A stretch of DNA of 64,000 bases from Nitrospirales bacterium (GCA_031315865.1 JALDRJ010000002.1:1214001-1278000), one strand, 5' to 3'. Positions 1 to 9,871 are shown, numbered from the stretch's first letter. A program made the numbers and translations. The notes: generated from the sequence alone by a model not told the origin.

Positions 1-555
1 GTGGAACTGACAGATGGACAACGGGACATCGTCCTAGGGACGCGTTTTGGTCTGGTCATTCGGTTTCGCGAAGATGATGTACGGGCCATGGGACGAACAG
101 CCCGAGGTGTGCGAGGCATTAATTTGGAAGAAGGCAATGAGGTCATTGGAATGACAACCCTGCTGCCTGCGTCTGAGTCTTCAATCTTAACGGTGACAGA
201 ACTTGGGTATGGTAAGAGAACCCAAGCGTCTGAATACCGTGCGCAAGCCCGAGCTGGAAAAGGCGTGATCAGCGTGCGGGTGACTGACAAAAACGGCCCG
301 GCAGTGTCCTTTCATCAAGTCACAGATGCTGATGACATCATGGTCATGACGGCCGAAGGCAAAGTTTTGCGGATGCACATCGGCGATCTGCGCGAAATTG
401 GTCGAAACGCTCAAGGTGTCCGATTAATCGATATGACCGATGACGATCGCGTGGTGGGTGTTGCGAAGCTCAGTGATTCCTCAGGCTCTGGAGAGAATGG
501 AACCAGTGCGCCATTATCAGGGCCTGACGTAAACGGACCGGCCGATAATCACTAA
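1..555 (+). CDS. gyrA: DNA gyrase subunit A, C-terminal fragment
   Basis: This is the 3' end of gyrA; the rest lies left of the window, so the GTG at base 1 is an internal codon. The 184 residues show the repeated blades of the GyrA C-terminal DNA-wrapping beta-propeller, with recurring patterns such as GRTARGVRGI, ELGYGKRTQ and GRNAQGVRLI. In the family this domain wraps DNA and makes gyrase able to introduce negative supercoils with GyrB. The last 25 or so residues are a low-complexity Ser/Gly/Asn/Pro tail, common at GyrA C-termini. The next gene is convergent, with a hairpin in between. Confidence 0.93.
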   Translation: MELTDGQRDIVLGTRFGLVIRFREDDVRAMGRTARGVRGINLEEGNEVIGMTTLLPASESSILTVTELGYGKRTQASEYRAQARAGKGVISVRVTDKNGPAVSFHQVTDADDIMVMTAEGKVLRMHIGDLREIGRNAQGVRLIDMTDDDRVVGVAKLSDSSGSGENGTSAPLSGPDVNGPADNH

Positions 556-655
556 AACCCTCTTTCCGTTTTTTATACTAGTCCTCCAAACTCGAAGTGG
601 CCGAGCGGCCATGTAGTGATTTTGCCGAAGGACGTTTCGGATAGAAAAAACAAGA

Positions 656-688
656 ACGGGCGGTTGGCTTCACTGCCCAACCGCCCGT
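656..688 (-). terminator. Intrinsic terminator for the minus-strand metzincin gene
   Basis: A 12-bp perfect GC-rich stem (656-667 with 677-688, 9-nt loop) lies between the convergent gyrA and metzincin genes. An A-rich run at 644-653 on the plus strand reads as a U-rich tract after the hairpin on minus-strand transcripts. It therefore fits best as the terminator of the minus-strand gene; a plus-strand role for gyrA is possible but has no T tract. Confidence 0.7.
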
Positions 689-738
689 CATGACAGAATC
701 TCTGCCTCTGTTTAGCTCGCCTAAAACCCAGGTGTTGC

Positions 739-2805
739 CTAGTTTCTCCCTTTCCCGCTTCCTGGCTTCGTCGAACCGCCACTATATGTGTAAGAGGCAG
801 TTCCTGGGGTCGTTGAAACATGTCCTACCTGATCGACGGCGTAGATGTCATAATGATTGTCCGTCGTCGTTGAAAAGTTCTTATCAGAAAAATTCAAATT
901 GGAGGCAGAGCCGATAAGCGTTCCATTTCTGTACACTGAATAGGATGCAATCCCCGACCCCTGTGGTCCATCACTGGCGGCATCCCAGGTGAGTTGAACG
1001 GTTTGGTTTTGTTTTTTCCCTGATAATGAGGCAGAGACATTCGATGGTGTCGTGGGAGCGGTCGTATCAACTGTTACAGAAGCGTTCCCTATCGTGTCAT
1101 GCGTGGGATTTTCTCCAGAGGTCGTGACGATCAATGGATAGCTGGCATCTCCACTATTGGTCGTCATGACGGTCATCGTCGTTGTCGCGGAAGTTCCCGG
1201 CGCGACGGTCAGCACTGAATCCTGGAAGGTGCCTGTGACTCCTGAAGGAAACGTTCCATTCAAAGATAGTTGTGCCTCCATGCATCCCAACGTGTCAGTA
1301 TTGGTAATGGTGACCATAAAGGGATGAATGGCGCTGGGGTCACCCACTATTTGTGTTGACGGAGTCAGGGACACGCTGGGCGTATGTGCGATACAAGAAT
1401 GAAAGCTTACGTCTACCGTGACATAGTTCGCATTATTTTCAATTTGCGAGATTGTAATGCCGTTTTCAGAGTCATGGAACTCATAAGAACTGGGATCGCT
1501 AAAATCACTCTTCAACACTTTGATCAGATAAGACCAATTATCAGTATCAACCCCACGGTGGATATTCACTCCGGTTGTGTAGGTTGAGGAAAGCCCTGTG
1601 TCCAAACCGGTTCTTTGCCGGTAAGAGAGATAATAGGGACGGCCTGTGGAAGGTGTGATCCGGACAATTTGCGGATAGGTGGAAGTGTCTGGATCTGTGC
1701 CTAGTGGCGATAAGCTATATTGTCCCGCTCCAGTCACATCAATAATCTTCTCTTGTAAGTCGGCTCGATCGAACCACCCGACTTGATCGACATGCACACT
1801 GTTAAGCTTCCGTTTTGAACAACAATATCCCATCAAATCCGATGTATCTCCATATTCCACATTTTTCAGTTCATCGTTGTCTGGATCCGTCGCAGCATGG
1901 TGCCAGCCGATGTTATGCCCCAACTCATGTGCAAAAGCGATCGGGTCGATTTTAGTACTCCAGGATTTTCGCACCGACGAGCTTCCGTAACTTCCCACCT
2001 CGCCGAGGGCCAGCCAACTACATCCGGAAATGGATTGAGGCGGCACTACGTACATCTTGTGTTGGTACCCTTGCAAACTCACGGGAGAAGCGGCATCGGC
2101 CTGGGATGCGATGGTTCGGTAAGCGCATGACTCTGAAGAATCGTAAGGAATAGACACTAAGAAAACATCAGTCAATGAACTTCCAGAAAATGTCACTTGC
2201 CCAAAGGAAGCTTCTTCGTATGCACTATTCACAGAAAATTGATCGTGAGCATGCATGGCGGCTCCTGATTGGTCCACATGTGTTTGGGTATAGGGTGTCG
2301 CACCTTGGGCCGCATAATCGGCTCCATCCATATTGATCACGAATGTGATCGTTTTTCGATCGCCGGTTGTCGCGGATGCGGCAGTATTTGGGGTAGTGCT
2401 TGAGGAGTTGTCTCCATCCAATTCAGAAACCTCAGAGACCCAGACTTTTCCATTGGCTGCGTATCCCTTGATCTTAACCTTTTTCCCGGTGTGAAGATGT
2501 TTTGGCGGGATACCTTCAAAGACCATTTCCAAGACATAATCAGATGTTCCAGCCTTTCGGGTGTGCAAAAAATACACAAAGCGTGATTGTTCCGGAATGA
2601 CTTCATCAATATGAATTAAGGTCACTTCACCGTCAAAGAAGACTGCCTTGGCATGATCCGGTGGAGTCCCAAAAGCTAAAAGGGGTTGAGCTATTCCAAC
2701 AAGGACTCCCAAAAGGAGCATGAACGTCTTTTTGCAGGTCGATCGTCGTCGCCGAGGTATTCCAGGATCATTCAAACGCATTGCTTCTTCCTCATGGGTT
2801 GCCAT
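739..2805 (-). CDS. Secreted metzincin-type zinc metalloprotease with fibronectin type III domain
   Basis: A predicted exported zinc protease of about 688 residues. The start at 2805 is chosen because GGAGG sits 6 nt upstream of that ATG; a longer frame reaches 2907 without support. A basic stretch (RRRRSTCKK) followed by a hydrophobic segment at residues 27-45 looks like a signal peptide or anchor. The zinc motif HELGHNIGWHH is at residues 293-303 and a DLMGYC Met-turn about 22 residues later. Together these are the metzincin signature, most like gametolysin (M11) or reprolysin-like enzymes. After a beta-rich stretch, the last 100 residues form a fibronectin type III-like domain. The substrate is unknown. 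It stands alone, with its own terminator. Confidence 0.85.
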   Translation of the reverse strand: MATHEEEAMRLNDPGIPRRRRSTCKKTFMLLLGVLVGIAQPLLAFGTPPDHAKAVFFDGEVTLIHIDEVIPEQSRFVYFLHTRKAGTSDYVLEMVFEGIPPKHLHTGKKVKIKGYAANGKVWVSEVSELDGDNSSSTTPNTAASATTGDRKTITFVINMDGADYAAQGATPYTQTHVDQSGAAMHAHDQFSVNSAYEEASFGQVTFSGSSLTDVFLVSIPYDSSESCAYRTIASQADAASPVSLQGYQHKMYVVPPQSISGCSWLALGEVGSYGSSSVRKSWSTKIDPIAFAHELGHNIGWHHAATDPDNDELKNVEYGDTSDLMGYCCSKRKLNSVHVDQVGWFDRADLQEKIIDVTGAGQYSLSPLGTDPDTSTYPQIVRITPSTGRPYYLSYRQRTGLDTGLSSTYTTGVNIHRGVDTDNWSYLIKVLKSDFSDPSSYEFHDSENGITISQIENNANYVTVDVSFHSCIAHTPSVSLTPSTQIVGDPSAIHPFMVTITNTDTLGCMEAQLSLNGTFPSGVTGTFQDSVLTVAPGTSATTTMTVMTTNSGDASYPLIVTTSGENPTHDTIGNASVTVDTTAPTTPSNVSASLSGKKQNQTVQLTWDAASDGPQGSGIASYSVYRNGTLIGSASNLNFSDKNFSTTTDNHYDIYAVDQVGHVSTTPGTASYTYSGGSTKPGSGKGRN

Positions 2806-3430
2806 GCATAGCCTCCGTAAATGTGAAAGTGAATGGTATGGAAGAAATGAGGCAAGATGCCTCATGTACGAAAATGTCAACCTTTGTAGGTCTCGCCGTT
2901 GCTCCACTCTGTAGGGAAACCTATCGGCACCTACTTTAGAAACTTTTAGGAAAAAAAGGAAAGAAACGATCAGGATACGGACGAATGATCAGGCAATAGA
3001 CAAAAAGGGTTGATGATGGGCCAAAAAGTCTCAGACACTTTTTTTCAGGAATATCTTTTTCTGTTGCACGCAGTTTGATAGGAACTTAGAGCAATTGAGA
3101 TAAGGGAAGAAGACAATTGGAAGCCCATTTGAATCGTCTGATTAGTCTTGAAGAGCCGTCTTTCCCCTCTTTTGAGGGATGGTCCTGCCTTTCAACATCT
3201 TGAGAAAATTATGGACGGTCTTGGCAATATGACAGAAAAGGACAGCCCGTGTTTTCCCACATCGAATTCGTTGCGCGTGTTGCTCAAGCTGGACGGTAAG
3301 TCACGATACTGGCTTCTAGTCGTTTCAAATAACTTCCGTACGGTTCAACGTCGTACCGCGCAGAGTTTGTCCTATTTACCGATTGGGCCGTATTTGGATT
3401 CGCTATAATCATTCAATTTCGTTGCAGAAT
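2806..3430. other. Intergenic region, no supported gene
   Basis: This stretch separates the divergent metzincin gene and the plus-strand gene at 3431, so it should hold both promoters; I could not assign boxes with confidence. AAAAAGT at 3023-3029 and ACTTTTT at 3037-3043 form a weak 7-bp hairpin flanked by A/T runs. An 86-codon frame at 3148-3408 has no ribosome-binding site and no recognisable domain, so I do not call it. Bases 3343-3361 resemble a second site near 8266 (see findings). Confidence 0.5.
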
Positions 3431-3946
3431 ATGGATCATCCTGTCACCCGCCCGCAGTTACATTTAGGTCTCACGTCTGGTAGAGATACTGATGCTTCAG
3501 CCTGGTTCTTGGCCGTTCTCTCTGAATCACCCATACTCGATGGTTCCGTGACCGTTCATTTTGGTCTCGTCGGGGTGGGGCCGATTCTGCTCCCGCTATT
3601 CTTTCTGCGCAGCACCCGTGGCCAGCGGCATATTCTGCTCGAAACGTCTTTGAATCCTTTTCAGGCGGATCTACAGGGTCTGAAACTTCTACGGTGTCTT
3701 AGCACTCAAGATTCCTATCAAATTCATTGTCGTGAGCTGGCGACGAATACCGAACAGACTTTCACTGTGCCGAATGTCCATCAAGCCCAATATCGACAGG
3801 CCGTCAAGCTCCTTGAAGCCCATTCACCGTGGACCGCGACGCAGTTTGTTCAAGCCCAATTTCATCTGGCCCGTTCGTGGGCAACTCCAGAAGAACGTTA
3901 TAAAAACCTTCTATGTTCTCCCGATCCGAATGCCTTTGACGCATAG
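3431..3946 (+). CDS. Hypothetical protein
   Basis: An open frame of 171 codons from the ATG at 3431; a longer version from 3383 is possible. I do not recognise the family. The product looks soluble and mixed alpha/beta, with a hydrophobic stretch around residues 35-57 (LVGVGPILLPLFF) and a helical, polar C-terminal third. There is no convincing ribosome-binding site at the chosen start, and there are no strongly coupled neighbours, so this gene is only moderately supported. Nothing in context suggests a function. Confidence 0.4.
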   Translation: MDHPVTRPQLHLGLTSGRDTDASAWFLAVLSESPILDGSVTVHFGLVGVGPILLPLFFLRSTRGQRHILLETSLNPFQADLQGLKLLRCLSTQDSYQIHCRELATNTEQTFTVPNVHQAQYRQAVKLLEAHSPWTATQFVQAQFHLARSWATPEERYKNLLCSPDPNAFDA

Positions 3947-4480
3947 CCGTATCCTTCTCAGCGATTGAGAAAGTATTGAATTGATACAAGGAAATTTTCA
4001 ATGTCAATTCAAGGCTAGATCCCGTTAGTTGAAACCCTACCACCTGTTTATTTTTGCGGCCTATGTGCGTTTGTTCAAGACAGGTATCGAGTAGGAGCTG
4101 CTGTTTAACCTGACTTTTGGTCATACTGGGTTGCCCTAGAAAAATGCACTTTCATCAATCGTGGAGTGTTGTTAACGGCACTGAGCAATGGGGCAGTAGG
4201 TGGCATTGGAAACGGAGAGTGTGAACTGTAATGTTAGATTTCAAATGTATCTGATTCGATACTTTTCCTATTTCAGCAATACCAGCCCTTTTCCCTTCTT
4301 TCCAAATTTTTCCTTCACTTCGACAGGTTTTTCAAATACCCCAGAAGAGAATGGTTTTTGCATTTTTCAACTTTTGCCGCAAACAAAATTGAACTTTCCC
4401 GACGGCTTCAATGTCGTTACTCCTGAAATTGCGGTAGACACTTTAAATCTATCTTGTCTGGAAATTTGCAGGAGGAATAT
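3947..4480. other. Intergenic region, pyrimidine-rich
   Basis: About 530 bases without a gene I can support. The second half (roughly 4255-4400) is AT-rich and pyrimidine-rich on the plus strand. Candidate frames here (3804-4124 minus, 4200-4547 plus) lack ribosome-binding sites and domain character. The real gene begins at 4481, where GGAGG stands 5 nt before the ATG. Confidence 0.5.
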
Positions 4481-5215
4481 ATGCCTACTGAGGGAAGCAA
4501 ACTGGAAATCTTGGGGACGATCATCAGAAACGTGGTCTCAGCATTGAGAGACAGTGTGGTCTTTTTCTTGTTTGTACTCTTGCTGTTTACCCCAACGACG
4601 ATTCGGGACAGACTGGTTGAGGCAGGCTTTACGAAAGGGTCCATCGCTGGCTTCGAATGGGGGGCCGAGCTGGAATCCGCGGCTGAACAAACGAAGTCAA
4701 TCGGTCAATCTGTTGAACAGGCAAGTGAAAACTACTCCGTCCTGATAGCGCGATTGAACAAGCTGGAGCGGGAAATCACCGACCCAACGGTTAAGGCAAC
4801 AGTGAAAAGCATTGAAAAAGAGGCTCAAGAGTCAAGCACGAAACTCCAAGCAGTAGATAGAAACGTTCGACATAATTTCGCCGTTCAACAACAAATTGTC
4901 GCGAAAATCCGTCCATCAGCCGTCACGAAGGCTGGTTGGCTCTATCTCGGTAAACTGAGTCAAGATAAGACAGCGTGGGTCGCGGGTTCTCCAAAACACG
5001 TCAAGTCGATTAGCCCCACAATATCGTCGGGAGAGACGCTGACTGTGATAGACGACGTGTATTTACGAGAGCGGGACACAGTCAATGGACGCCCTAAGCG
5101 GGGGAAAATACTCGGGGCCGCGAAGGAAGGAGACATCATCGAAGTCATTGACTTGAACTATTCACATGCACAAGGGGGGGGATGGTTTGTGTGGGCAAAA
5201 GTACAGCAGGTGTGA
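4481..5215 (+). CDS. Membrane-anchored coiled-coil protein with C-terminal SH3-like domain
   Basis: The start at 4481 is set by GGAGG at 4471-4475. The 244-residue product has one transmembrane helix near residues 24-41 (VVFFLFVLLLF). A predicted coiled coil of roughly 100 residues follows, rich in Glu, Gln, Lys and Ser, and then a compact C-terminal domain from about residue 185. That last part (VYLRERDTVNG, then GGGWFVWAKVQ) has the pattern of bacterial SH3-like domains, which commonly bind peptides or cell-wall components. I infer a single-pass envelope protein with its coiled coil and SH3-like part on one side of the membrane. It is monocistronic as far as can be seen, and the precise role is unknown. 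Confidence 0.7.
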   Translation: MPTEGSKLEILGTIIRNVVSALRDSVVFFLFVLLLFTPTTIRDRLVEAGFTKGSIAGFEWGAELESAAEQTKSIGQSVEQASENYSVLIARLNKLEREITDPTVKATVKSIEKEAQESSTKLQAVDRNVRHNFAVQQQIVAKIRPSAVTKAGWLYLGKLSQDKTAWVAGSPKHVKSISPTISSGETLTVIDDVYLRERDTVNGRPKRGKILGAAKEGDIIEVIDLNYSHAQGGGWFVWAKVQQV

Positions 5216-5706
5216 ATACTGAAGAAATCAGGTTTTCGCAAATCATATTTTCCTTGACTCACCTGTTGATACCGAGGCAAGTCAGATTATTTTCAAAATG
5301 TATTTTCTTAAAGGCATTGACGTGTACAATCGTGGTTTCAAGAGGCCCACCTTTCTTGTTCCTGTCATCGCTCCCCGTGCTTGAATATGAGACGGCCTGT
5401 ATCTTTTTGGATACGACCTGTATCTTTTGATAGGTTTCTCGTCTCTTTTAGACAAACTTGATACAGTTTCATCCTGCGGAAAATACAACATTTCTTTCGA
5501 TAACATAATGAGCCTGTTTTTTGCTTAGGCTTTTGGTGGACTGGGAGATTCTCTCGAAGAAGCCCAATACTCTTTCTCTTCTTCACTCTCCTGAAGCCAA
5601 GCATCTTCGCTCATGATGCCTGGTGGCGTTTCGGATTTCTGTCATGTTGATGACGTGAGATTTTTTATCACATTATCCCCGATCTGATCGAACAGGAGGT
5701 AGGACG
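5216..5706. other. Intergenic region with a short direct repeat
   Basis: No gene is supported in this AT-rich stretch of about 490 bases. A short direct repeat, CCTGTATCTTTT, occurs at about 5396 and again near 5418. The 3' end contains AGGAGGTAGGACG, the ribosome-binding site of the M6 protease gene, whose promoter must lie somewhere upstream in this region. Confidence 0.5.
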
Positions 5707-7998
5707 ATGGCCACACCCTTTACCGGTAAAACATTCACATTTACTCAACCCGATGGCTCGACGGTCGAAGTCCGTGGCTGGGGTGATCAGCACTATGCCG
5801 TCTTTGAAACACTCGATGGGTATACGTTGATGAAGAACCCGAGGACTGGATTTTTTGAAGTGGCTCAGCTCTCGAGTGACGGAACGAGTTTAGAGCCGGC
5901 GCCTGGACCTCCCGGAAATCTCGATGGCGATCGATTGCCCGTTCAACGCGGGTTGCGGATCACGCGCGACGCGGCGCGCGCTCAAGGATTGGAAGGGGCG
6001 CTTCGTTTGGGTGGCCGCCGATGTGATCAACGTCGCGAGGAACGGAAAACCTTTGCGCGCATGGCGCGGATGATGCCGGGGGCCGTCTTTGCCCCGCCTA
6101 AACGGGAAACCGTGGGGGATTTCGTCGGACTTTGTTTGCTCATTGATTTCCCTGATGAATCGGGAGCGATTTCACGTGATGAAGTGGAGCGCTTCTGCAA
6201 CGAGACAGGGTACTCAGGTTTTGGCAACAACGGATCAGTGTCTGATTACTTTTTCGACAATTCGATCGGCCGTTGCCGGTATACCAACATCGTGGCCGAT
6301 TATTATCGAGCTCAACACCCGAAATCCTTTTATACCGATCCCAACATTCAGCAAGGCGTACGGGCACGTCAATTGATCGTCGAAGCTTTAACGCATCTCA
6401 AAAACCAAAGCTTTGACTTTACCTCATTGACCGCCGATAACGAGGGGTTTGTCTATGCGATGAATGTGTACTATGCCGGGGATGTCGTCAACAACTGGGC
6501 CGAAGGTCTTTGGCCTCACGCATGGCATCTGGCGACGCCGATCGAATTAGCTCCAGGCATTGCAGCTTTTGACTATCAATTTACGGATATGAGTCGGGAG
6601 CTTTCGCTTGGCACCTTCTGCCATGAGAACGGCCATATGCTCTGTGACTACCCAGATTTATACGACTACGGCAGTGAGTCGAGTGGTGTGGGCGCCTATT
6701 GTCTGATGTGTGCCGGTGGCAATATCAATGAGAAAAACCCTGTCCACATTTCAGCCTACCTAAAACGACTGTCCGGGTGGGCTAATAGCGTGACAACCAT
6801 CAAGCATGACGAGGACATTGAGCTGGCGGCCGGGACCAACGACTTTGCCTTACATGCCAAGAGCAGTGGAGAATATTTCATCGTTGAAAACCGACAAAAA
6901 GCTGGCCGCGATGTCGCCCTTCCGGATGAAGGTCTGGCTTTCTGGCACGTGGATGAAGAGGGAAGTAACAATAACGAACAGATGACACCCAGTCAGCACT
7001 ACGAATTGTCTTTGGAGCAAGCCAATGGGCAATTTCGATTTGAGCGATCACGTGGTCTTTATGGAGATTCCACCGATCTCTATGGCCGAGTCAATAAACG
7101 GTTCGCGGATTCTACCTCCCCCAGTAGCCGGTGGTGGGACGGTACGGCGTCGAACCTTGATGTCTTCGAGATCAGCGATCCCGGGTCAACGGTGCGATTT
7201 CGGACAAAGCTGTTCGATGACGGCAGTGTTGTCAGGCCAATCGTGAGAGAGTCTTCTCCCGGCCTCAGTATTCCGGATAATACAGGCGCTGGAATATCCG
7301 ACAAGATTACCGTCGATCAGGATGCCGTCATCGCCGGAGTCAAGGTAATGCTCGATATCACCCATACGTACCGGGGTGACCTGCGAGTGACGTTGGTGAC
7401 TCCTTGGGGAGAAGAAATTCGTCTCCATGAACGTCATCAAGGGGGAAGTTCGGATCACATTCTGGAAACGATCGATGAGTCGGACCTGCAGGTCCTGGCT
7501 ACACTTCATGGTCGAAGTGTCAAAGGCGACTGGGGCTTAATCGTACAGGACTTGGCGCCTGCCGACATCGGTGTCTTGAACCGATGGGGGTTGGAGTTTG
7601 CGACGAGTGAGTCCTCTCAGGGACAAATCGTGCTAGAAGAATCTCCCGGGACGCATATACCCGACAATGATCCGGTCGGCATCCAGCGAAACCTTTCAAC
7701 TTCCTCGCAAGGACAGGTTGCCAATGTGGAGGTCTCTGTCAATATTACCCACACGTATATTGGTGATCTACGGGTGAGCTTGCTCTCGCCAGATGGGACC
7801 GAAGTGCCCCTGCGATCACAATCCGGTGGATCGGGCGATAACGTGATTGAAACCTACACAACGGCCACGACTCCTACCTTGGGCGACCTTGCAGGACAAT
7901 CCATTAACGGGACATGGGCGCTGAAGGTGTCTGACAATGTCGGACAGGATGTCGGGAAGTTAAACAACTGGCAGGTCGTGATCCAACCCGTGTCATAA
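5707..7998 (+). CDS. M6-family metalloprotease with two C-terminal P domains
   Basis: A 763-residue zinc protease of the M6 (immune inhibitor A-like) family. The ATG follows a strong AGGAGG site. The active site HENGH is at residues 306-310 and is followed by the family-typical DYPDLYDYG segment. Two tandem beta-sandwich P domains (proprotein-convertase type, residues about 503-628 and 634-762) share the patterns ITHTYRGDLRV and ITHTYIGDLRV. Such P domains usually help fold or target secreted proteases. The N-terminus has no hydrophobic signal peptide: it starts directly with a polar segment resembling the N-terminal region of many M6 proteins. Export would therefore need another route. No operon partners are seen. 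Confidence 0.88.
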   Translation: MATPFTGKTFTFTQPDGSTVEVRGWGDQHYAVFETLDGYTLMKNPRTGFFEVAQLSSDGTSLEPAPGPPGNLDGDRLPVQRGLRITRDAARAQGLEGALRLGGRRCDQRREERKTFARMARMMPGAVFAPPKRETVGDFVGLCLLIDFPDESGAISRDEVERFCNETGYSGFGNNGSVSDYFFDNSIGRCRYTNIVADYYRAQHPKSFYTDPNIQQGVRARQLIVEALTHLKNQSFDFTSLTADNEGFVYAMNVYYAGDVVNNWAEGLWPHAWHLATPIELAPGIAAFDYQFTDMSRELSLGTFCHENGHMLCDYPDLYDYGSESSGVGAYCLMCAGGNINEKNPVHISAYLKRLSGWANSVTTIKHDEDIELAAGTNDFALHAKSSGEYFIVENRQKAGRDVALPDEGLAFWHVDEEGSNNNEQMTPSQHYELSLEQANGQFRFERSRGLYGDSTDLYGRVNKRFADSTSPSSRWWDGTASNLDVFEISDPGSTVRFRTKLFDDGSVVRPIVRESSPGLSIPDNTGAGISDKITVDQDAVIAGVKVMLDITHTYRGDLRVTLVTPWGEEIRLHERHQGGSSDHILETIDESDLQVLATLHGRSVKGDWGLIVQDLAPADIGVLNRWGLEFATSESSQGQIVLEESPGTHIPDNDPVGIQRNLSTSSQGQVANVEVSVNITHTYIGDLRVSLLSPDGTEVPLRSQSGGSGDNVIETYTTATTPTLGDLAGQSINGTWALKVSDNVGQDVGKLNNWQVVIQPVS

Positions 7999-8544
7999 TG
8001 AAGACGTGGGTACACCACTTCGACATTGGTTTTTTCGTCCGGTTCCAAATTCTTGGTCTTTGTGTCTCCAATGGGCCTAGGGCAGGAAAGGAACAATGAC
8101 AGCTACCAATATGCTATCCGAATGACAGGGCTGTTCATTATAGCCGTTTGAGTGATACTGAAACGATACCGTGCTTCCTTGCACGCCTTGGCCCTTCAAG
8201 ACGTGAGAGAAATATCCAGGTGTGTCAGGACATCCAAGCGGGTATCACCTTCCGTCTGGCCGTCTGGTTCAACGTCGTACTGCGCGGGGTGTGTCGACTG
8301 AAGAGGGCCGCTAATCAACAGACACAGATCATCGACTGCGTGGCTGAGCCACGGGTATGGTTGTCATCTCATGGCTCAGCGGATTAGTAGAATGGTCGAA
8401 GAAGAAAACACCAAATAAAAGATTTGTCTCCTTTAAGGAGGGGCTGACTGGGTTATGGTAGCCGTCTAAGGAAAGAGAGCATGAGTTGTCACGCAGCCTT
8501 GGTCGAGGCTCTGTGAAAACTCCATTCCACTCCAGTCCGCACAC
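7999..8544. other. Gene-free convergent intergenic region with an inverted repeat
   Basis: Some 550 bases lie between the ends of two convergent genes. GCTGAGCCA at 8343-8351 and TGGCTCAGC at 8372-8380 make a 9-bp inverted repeat with a 20-nt loop, possibly a transcript-end structure without a T tract. Bases 8265-8284 share most of a 20-base motif with 3343-3361. The frame at 8148-8387 has no ribosome-binding site or domain and is not called. Confidence 0.45.
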
Positions 8545-9099
8545 TCACCAATCAATCACCACGATTGGTTGACCCTCTTCAGCCGGAGTCGTAAGGAAGG
8601 CGGGAACCTGAACGGGAGAAGATATCATTGGCCCTCCGACTTGAACCCCATTAATCAAATCATTATCTGTTTTGCTATAGGTTTTTAGTCCTAGCCCCGT
8701 TGCAACGACTTCGACCTTGCATAATAACGGAGGATTTGAAGGAATACGCCCCAGTAATTTACGTACGAGACGTTTGGCATGCTTCGGATCGTCATCCCCT
8801 GAAGCAAGCGTGGGAACGCGGTTTCTTGGATGTTTAATATCTTTGAGGGCATTCAACACGCCAGCGTTTGAGAAAAGAACGCGGACAGTGCTGTCCGCGG
8901 CATCGGGTAGGAACTGGCAGGTATGCTTCGCGAATAACAGGCCGTTTGTGACTCGGTCAGCATCAAAGCTGTTGATATGAACGACAACAGTACGGCCTCG
9001 ATTATCATCTGCGTGGGTTAACCCCACGGTCGATAAAACAAGAATTGAGGCGCTGAGTGCCATGCCGATGAACGATGAAGACTTGGAAAACGATGACAT
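8545..9099 (-). CDS. Exported DsrE-like protein
   Basis: A 184-residue protein starting at 9099, where AGGAGG lies 6 nt upstream. Residues 1-30 form a classical signal peptide (Lys near the N-terminus, hydrophobic core SFIGMALSASILVLS, then an Ala-Asp junction). The mature part (VVVHINSFDADRVTNGLLFA, later VRVLFSNAGVLNALKDI) resembles the DsrE/DsrF alpha/beta fold, whose members often handle sulfur relay with cysteines. Two cysteines remain after cleavage, so a thiol role is possible but unproven. Export to the periplasm is unusual for this family. It is divergent from the di-haem peroxidase gene; no co-transcribed neighbour is seen. Confidence 0.6.
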   Translation of the reverse strand: MSSFSKSSSFIGMALSASILVLSTVGLTHADDNRGRTVVVHINSFDADRVTNGLLFAKHTCQFLPDAADSTVRVLFSNAGVLNALKDIKHPRNRVPTLASGDDDPKHAKRLVRKLLGRIPSNPPLLCKVEVVATGLGLKTYSKTDNDLINGVQVGGPMISSPVQVPAFLTTPAEEGQPIVVIDW

Positions 9100-9871
9100 A
9101 AGAAACCTCCTACAGTGAAGAATGAATAGATTTGAACCTCCCATACCGTATTGGACTATTCTGTTTTTCCTCTTGTGCCGTCAACGCGTTTTCTCAAACA
9201 AAAAGTCAGTGAAAATGATAAAGAGAATTTCTCTAAAACCGTTACTCGAAAGAAGAGATCATTATTGTCGTAGGGAGTGTCTTTCAGTCAGTTAGCAACG
9301 CACATGCCATGAGCTTCGCAACTGGATGAACAGGAGAATTGAATGTATTTACCTGGAAAAACGAGAAAGGCGTAAGAGCGCGTGAACAACGTCTGACAGA
9401 ATGTGAGGAATTTTTCTCCAATAGTTTATCAATGGCCATGGAAATTTTACACAGATAAATTATTGAAGTGTAGTAAGTAACAGCAGCCGTTAGAGGCCAT
9501 GGGTTCAAATGTGTGGCATTATGCATCCCTAGTTCCCACCATTGATTGATGGACGATAGGAAACTTACGTTAGTGTCACAATGGCATAGTCCTACTTTTC
9601 GACTCTGGTGACATTCTCTCGATCAAATTCTAATCGTGTGTAGAAATGTATTTTTTCTGGTTCCTGACGGTTCATTTGACTTGCTCGATACACGCACGAT
9701 ACATGATTCTGTAAGCACACCTTATCCATTCAATTCCTATCATCTTTCAAGACAATGCCGAAACGATGTCATGGCTTTCAGGTCTATCTTTTGCAGTTTT
9801 AATTGGCAGTTTCAAAATGTCTCCGAAATTTTTTGTATTCATTACATTTGTCCTAAGGAGATTCTGCATTT
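9100..9871. other. Divergent intergenic region
   Basis: About 770 AT-rich bases lie between the divergent exported DsrE-like gene and the peroxidase gene. It should carry both promoters. I see no supportable gene: frames at 9284-9526 (minus) and 9636-9875 (plus) lack ribosome-binding sites and look like chance translation. CTAAGGAGA at about 9853 is the ribosome-binding site of the peroxidase gene. Confidence 0.5.

Noticed and set aside
3148-3408. An 86-codon plus-strand frame
   Set aside because: No ribosome-binding site, no domain and biased composition; it lies in the region with the dispersed motif.
5394-5435. Direct repeats of CCTGTATCTTTT as a regulatory array
   Set aside because: Only two copies, close together, without a palindromic half-site; too little to call.
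9284-9526. An 80-codon minus-strand frame in the divergent intergenic region
   Set aside because: No ribosome-binding site; composition (His, Cys, Ser, Thr scattered) looks random.
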